NCBI RefSeq assembly: GCF_029457495.1
Contig: NZ_CP120361.1
Coordinates: 3,984,001 to 4,048,000, forward strand
Direction: 5' to 3'
From: Chelativorans sp. AA-79
Lineage (GTDB): Bacteria; Pseudomonadota; Alphaproteobacteria; Rhizobiales; Rhizobiaceae
Length of the DNA: 64,000 nt
A program made the translations under genes and the position numbers. The notes under the pieces are model-generated. The model did no database searches. It saw only the letters and a program-made list of their open reading frames with translations, and was not told the origin of the DNA. Below, in pieces: positions 62,900-64,000 of the stretch (its first letter is position 1; the number at the start of each line of letters is the position of its first letter).

Positions 62900-63314
62900 T
62901 CCGCTGGATGCGGGATGCTTCCAGCGCCTGCGCCAGGAATGCGGAATTGGCACCGGGACTGTCCGATGGCGCCTCGAAGGCGATGTAGTTCACCTCCACG
63001 CCAGCCTGGGAAGCGTTGAGCGTGAGCTTGAAATACACCGTGGCGCCCTGCGGGCGCAGTTCCAGATCGAGCACGATCCGAGGCGGCTCGGTCCAGGAGA
63101 CGTGTGCCTCGCAGCCATGGCCGAGCCTCAGCGTGCCGGGTTGGAAATAGAGCTCCGCCGCCGATTCCACGATGTCGGCGATGCTGGCGATGCTCTCCAG
63201 CCTGATGAAGGCGACATAGTCCGCAAGCTCTATGAGGCGCAGTTCGCTCGCGACCTCCTCCATGGCCTTGGCCACGATCATCTCACGTTCCGCCGCATGG
63301 GGCTGCCGGTTCAT
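62880..63314 (-). CDS. Hypothetical protein downstream of flhB, 144 aa
   Basis: 144 residues starting in a 4-bp ATGA overlap with the flhB stop, so translated with it. A helical N-terminal part (REMIVAKAMEEVASELRLIELADYVAFIRLESIASIADIVESAAE) is followed by a beta-rich half (YFQPGTLRLGHGCEAHVSWTEPPRIVLDLELRPQGATVYFKLTLN). No family recognised; no signal peptide. The position next to flhB suggests a flagellar or co-regulated role, but this is by neighbourhood only. Confidence 0.75.
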   Translation of the reverse strand: MNRQPHAAEREMIVAKAMEEVASELRLIELADYVAFIRLESIASIADIVESAAELYFQPGTLRLGHGCEAHVSWTEPPRIVLDLELRPQGATVYFKLTLNASQAGVEVNYIAFEAPSDSPGANSAFLAQALEASRIQRTRQPCG

Positions 63315-64000
63315 GCTGTTGCCTTCACTGACGATGCTCCTCCACCCGCCCCGTAGACGCGCCGGACAAGCTCGGCGACCGCCTTGTAGAACTGAGGCGG
63401 AATGAGCGTATCCACCGAAACTTGTTTGTACATGGAACGGGCGAGCACCGGCTCCTCGAAGACCGGGATGCCGTGCTCCTGCGCGATCTCGCGAATCCTC
63501 AACGCGATCAGGTCCTGCCCCTTCGCCACCACGACCGGAGCGGCGTCCCTGTCGCGCCGGTAGCGCAGCGCGATGGCGTAGTGGGTGGGGTTCGCGATCA
63601 CGAGGGTCGCCTGCGGCACGGCCGACATCATGCGCCGGCGCGACCGGTCGCGGGCAAGCGATCTCAGCCGCGCGCGCACCAGCGGGTCGCCCTCGGTCTG
63701 CTTGTGCTCGTCCTTCACCTCCTGGCGCGTCATGCGCAGGTCCTGCCGCCAGCTGAAGCGCGACCAGACCAGGTCGGCGACGGCCAGCACGATCATGAAG
63801 AGGCAGATCGCCACGAGAATCTCGATGGCGAGGTCGCGGATGGTAAGGGTGAAGACGACCGGATGCGTGACCATTCCCGACAACAACCGCGCGCTCGCCT
63901 CGCGCAATGTGAAGGCAACGAGGCCGCCGACGATCAGCATCTTACAGATGGACTTGACGAACTCCACGAGCCCGCGCGCGCCGAAGAGCCGCGACCACCC
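63311..64000 (-). CDS. flhB: Flagellar export protein FlhB, partial (C-terminal 229 residues)
   Basis: The frame is open to the window edge at 64000, so the N-terminal part is outside. Seen: two hydrophobic segments (KMLIVGGLVAFTL and AIEILVAICLFMIVLAVADLVW), the linker FSWRQDLRMTRQEVKDEHKQTEGDPLVRARLR, the auto-cleavage site NPTH in ATLVIANPTHYAIALRY, and the type III export switch tail (AAPVVVAKGQDLIALRIREIAQEHGIPVFEEPVLARSMY). FlhB selects substrate class in flagellar export. The Asn-Pro-Thr-His site is intact, so it should cleave normally. Confidence 0.95.
   Translation of the reverse strand, partial: GWSRLFGARGLVEFVKSICKMLIVGGLVAFTLREASARLLSGMVTHPVVFTLTIRDLAIEILVAICLFMIVLAVADLVWSRFSWRQDLRMTRQEVKDEHKQTEGDPLVRARLRSLARDRSRRRMMSAVPQATLVIANPTHYAIALRYRRDRDAAPVVVAKGQDLIALRIREIAQEHGIPVFEEPVLARSMYKQVSVDTLIPPQFYKAVAELVRRVYGAGGGASSVKATA

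Noticed and set aside
1..64000. tRNA or rRNA genes
   Set aside because: No cloverleaf with a GTTCGA-type T-arm and CCA-like end, and no rRNA-like conserved stretch, was recognised by eye; a covariance-model search would be needed to exclude them.

Overview
The window reads as chromosome of a GC-rich alphaproteobacterium, most likely a Hyphomicrobiales (Rhizobiales) member of the Phyllobacteriaceae/Rhizobiaceae kind. The evidence is a fused TagF-PppA type VI gene of the kind known in Agrobacterium, a TGA-N9-TCA iron box of the RirA type before siderophore genes, a DUF2218-type siderophore-interacting protein, and a cyd operon carrying cydX. No tRNA, rRNA or CRISPR array was seen.

Layout. 1-3.5 kb: end of a type VI secretion cluster (tssM C-terminus, tagF-pppA, ppkA-like kinase). 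3.5-9.3 kb: polysaccharide-export lipoprotein, Tat-exported alpha carbonic anhydrase, two unknown genes, a LysR regulator and an orphan OmpR-like response regulator. 9.29-10.68 kb: a tyrosine recombinase gene inside two exact, inverted 26-bp sites that each look like a recombinase crossover site. An outward promoter lies at one edge and an unannotated 36-codon membrane-peptide gene abuts the other edge. 10.76-11.96 kb: a decayed IS3-family element that has cut off the end of the next gene. 11.9-20 kb: a compact, AT-richer minus-strand operon of four genes (six-hairpin-like protein, membrane/pseudokinase-like protein, exported Cys-His protein, CapA-glycosyltransferase fusion), probably for a surface glycan.

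20.3-30.8 kb: a type I secretion operon (HlyD, ABC, small protein, TolC) next to its likely substrate, a Bap-like adhesin with a (Ser-Asp)n tract of about 670 residues encoded by about 2 kb of 18-bp repeats. A collapsed, frameshifted relic of a second adhesin copy lies between them. 31-36 kb: alpha/beta hydrolase, formylglycine-generating-type enzyme behind the stump of another gene, and a LysE exporter.

36.3-47.4 kb: a catabolic island. It has a LysR regulator divergent from a heterotrimeric FAD/2Fe-2S amine dehydrogenase and RidA, facing an ATP-dependent hydantoinase/oxoprolinase (hyuAB), a TRAP transporter and a second FAD amine oxidase. A cyclic amine, imino acid or hydantoin is the likely substrate. 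48-55 kb: cydX-cydB-cydA and cydC-cydD with a GbsR-type regulator and a palindromic operator. 55.5-62.8 kb: AbrB-type permease, AraC regulator divergent from an MFS exporter, LysR regulator, DUF1127-like peptide, siderophore-interacting reductase behind a truncated permease with an iron box, and a sugar isomerase. 62.9-64 kb: a small unknown gene and the C-terminal part of flhB.
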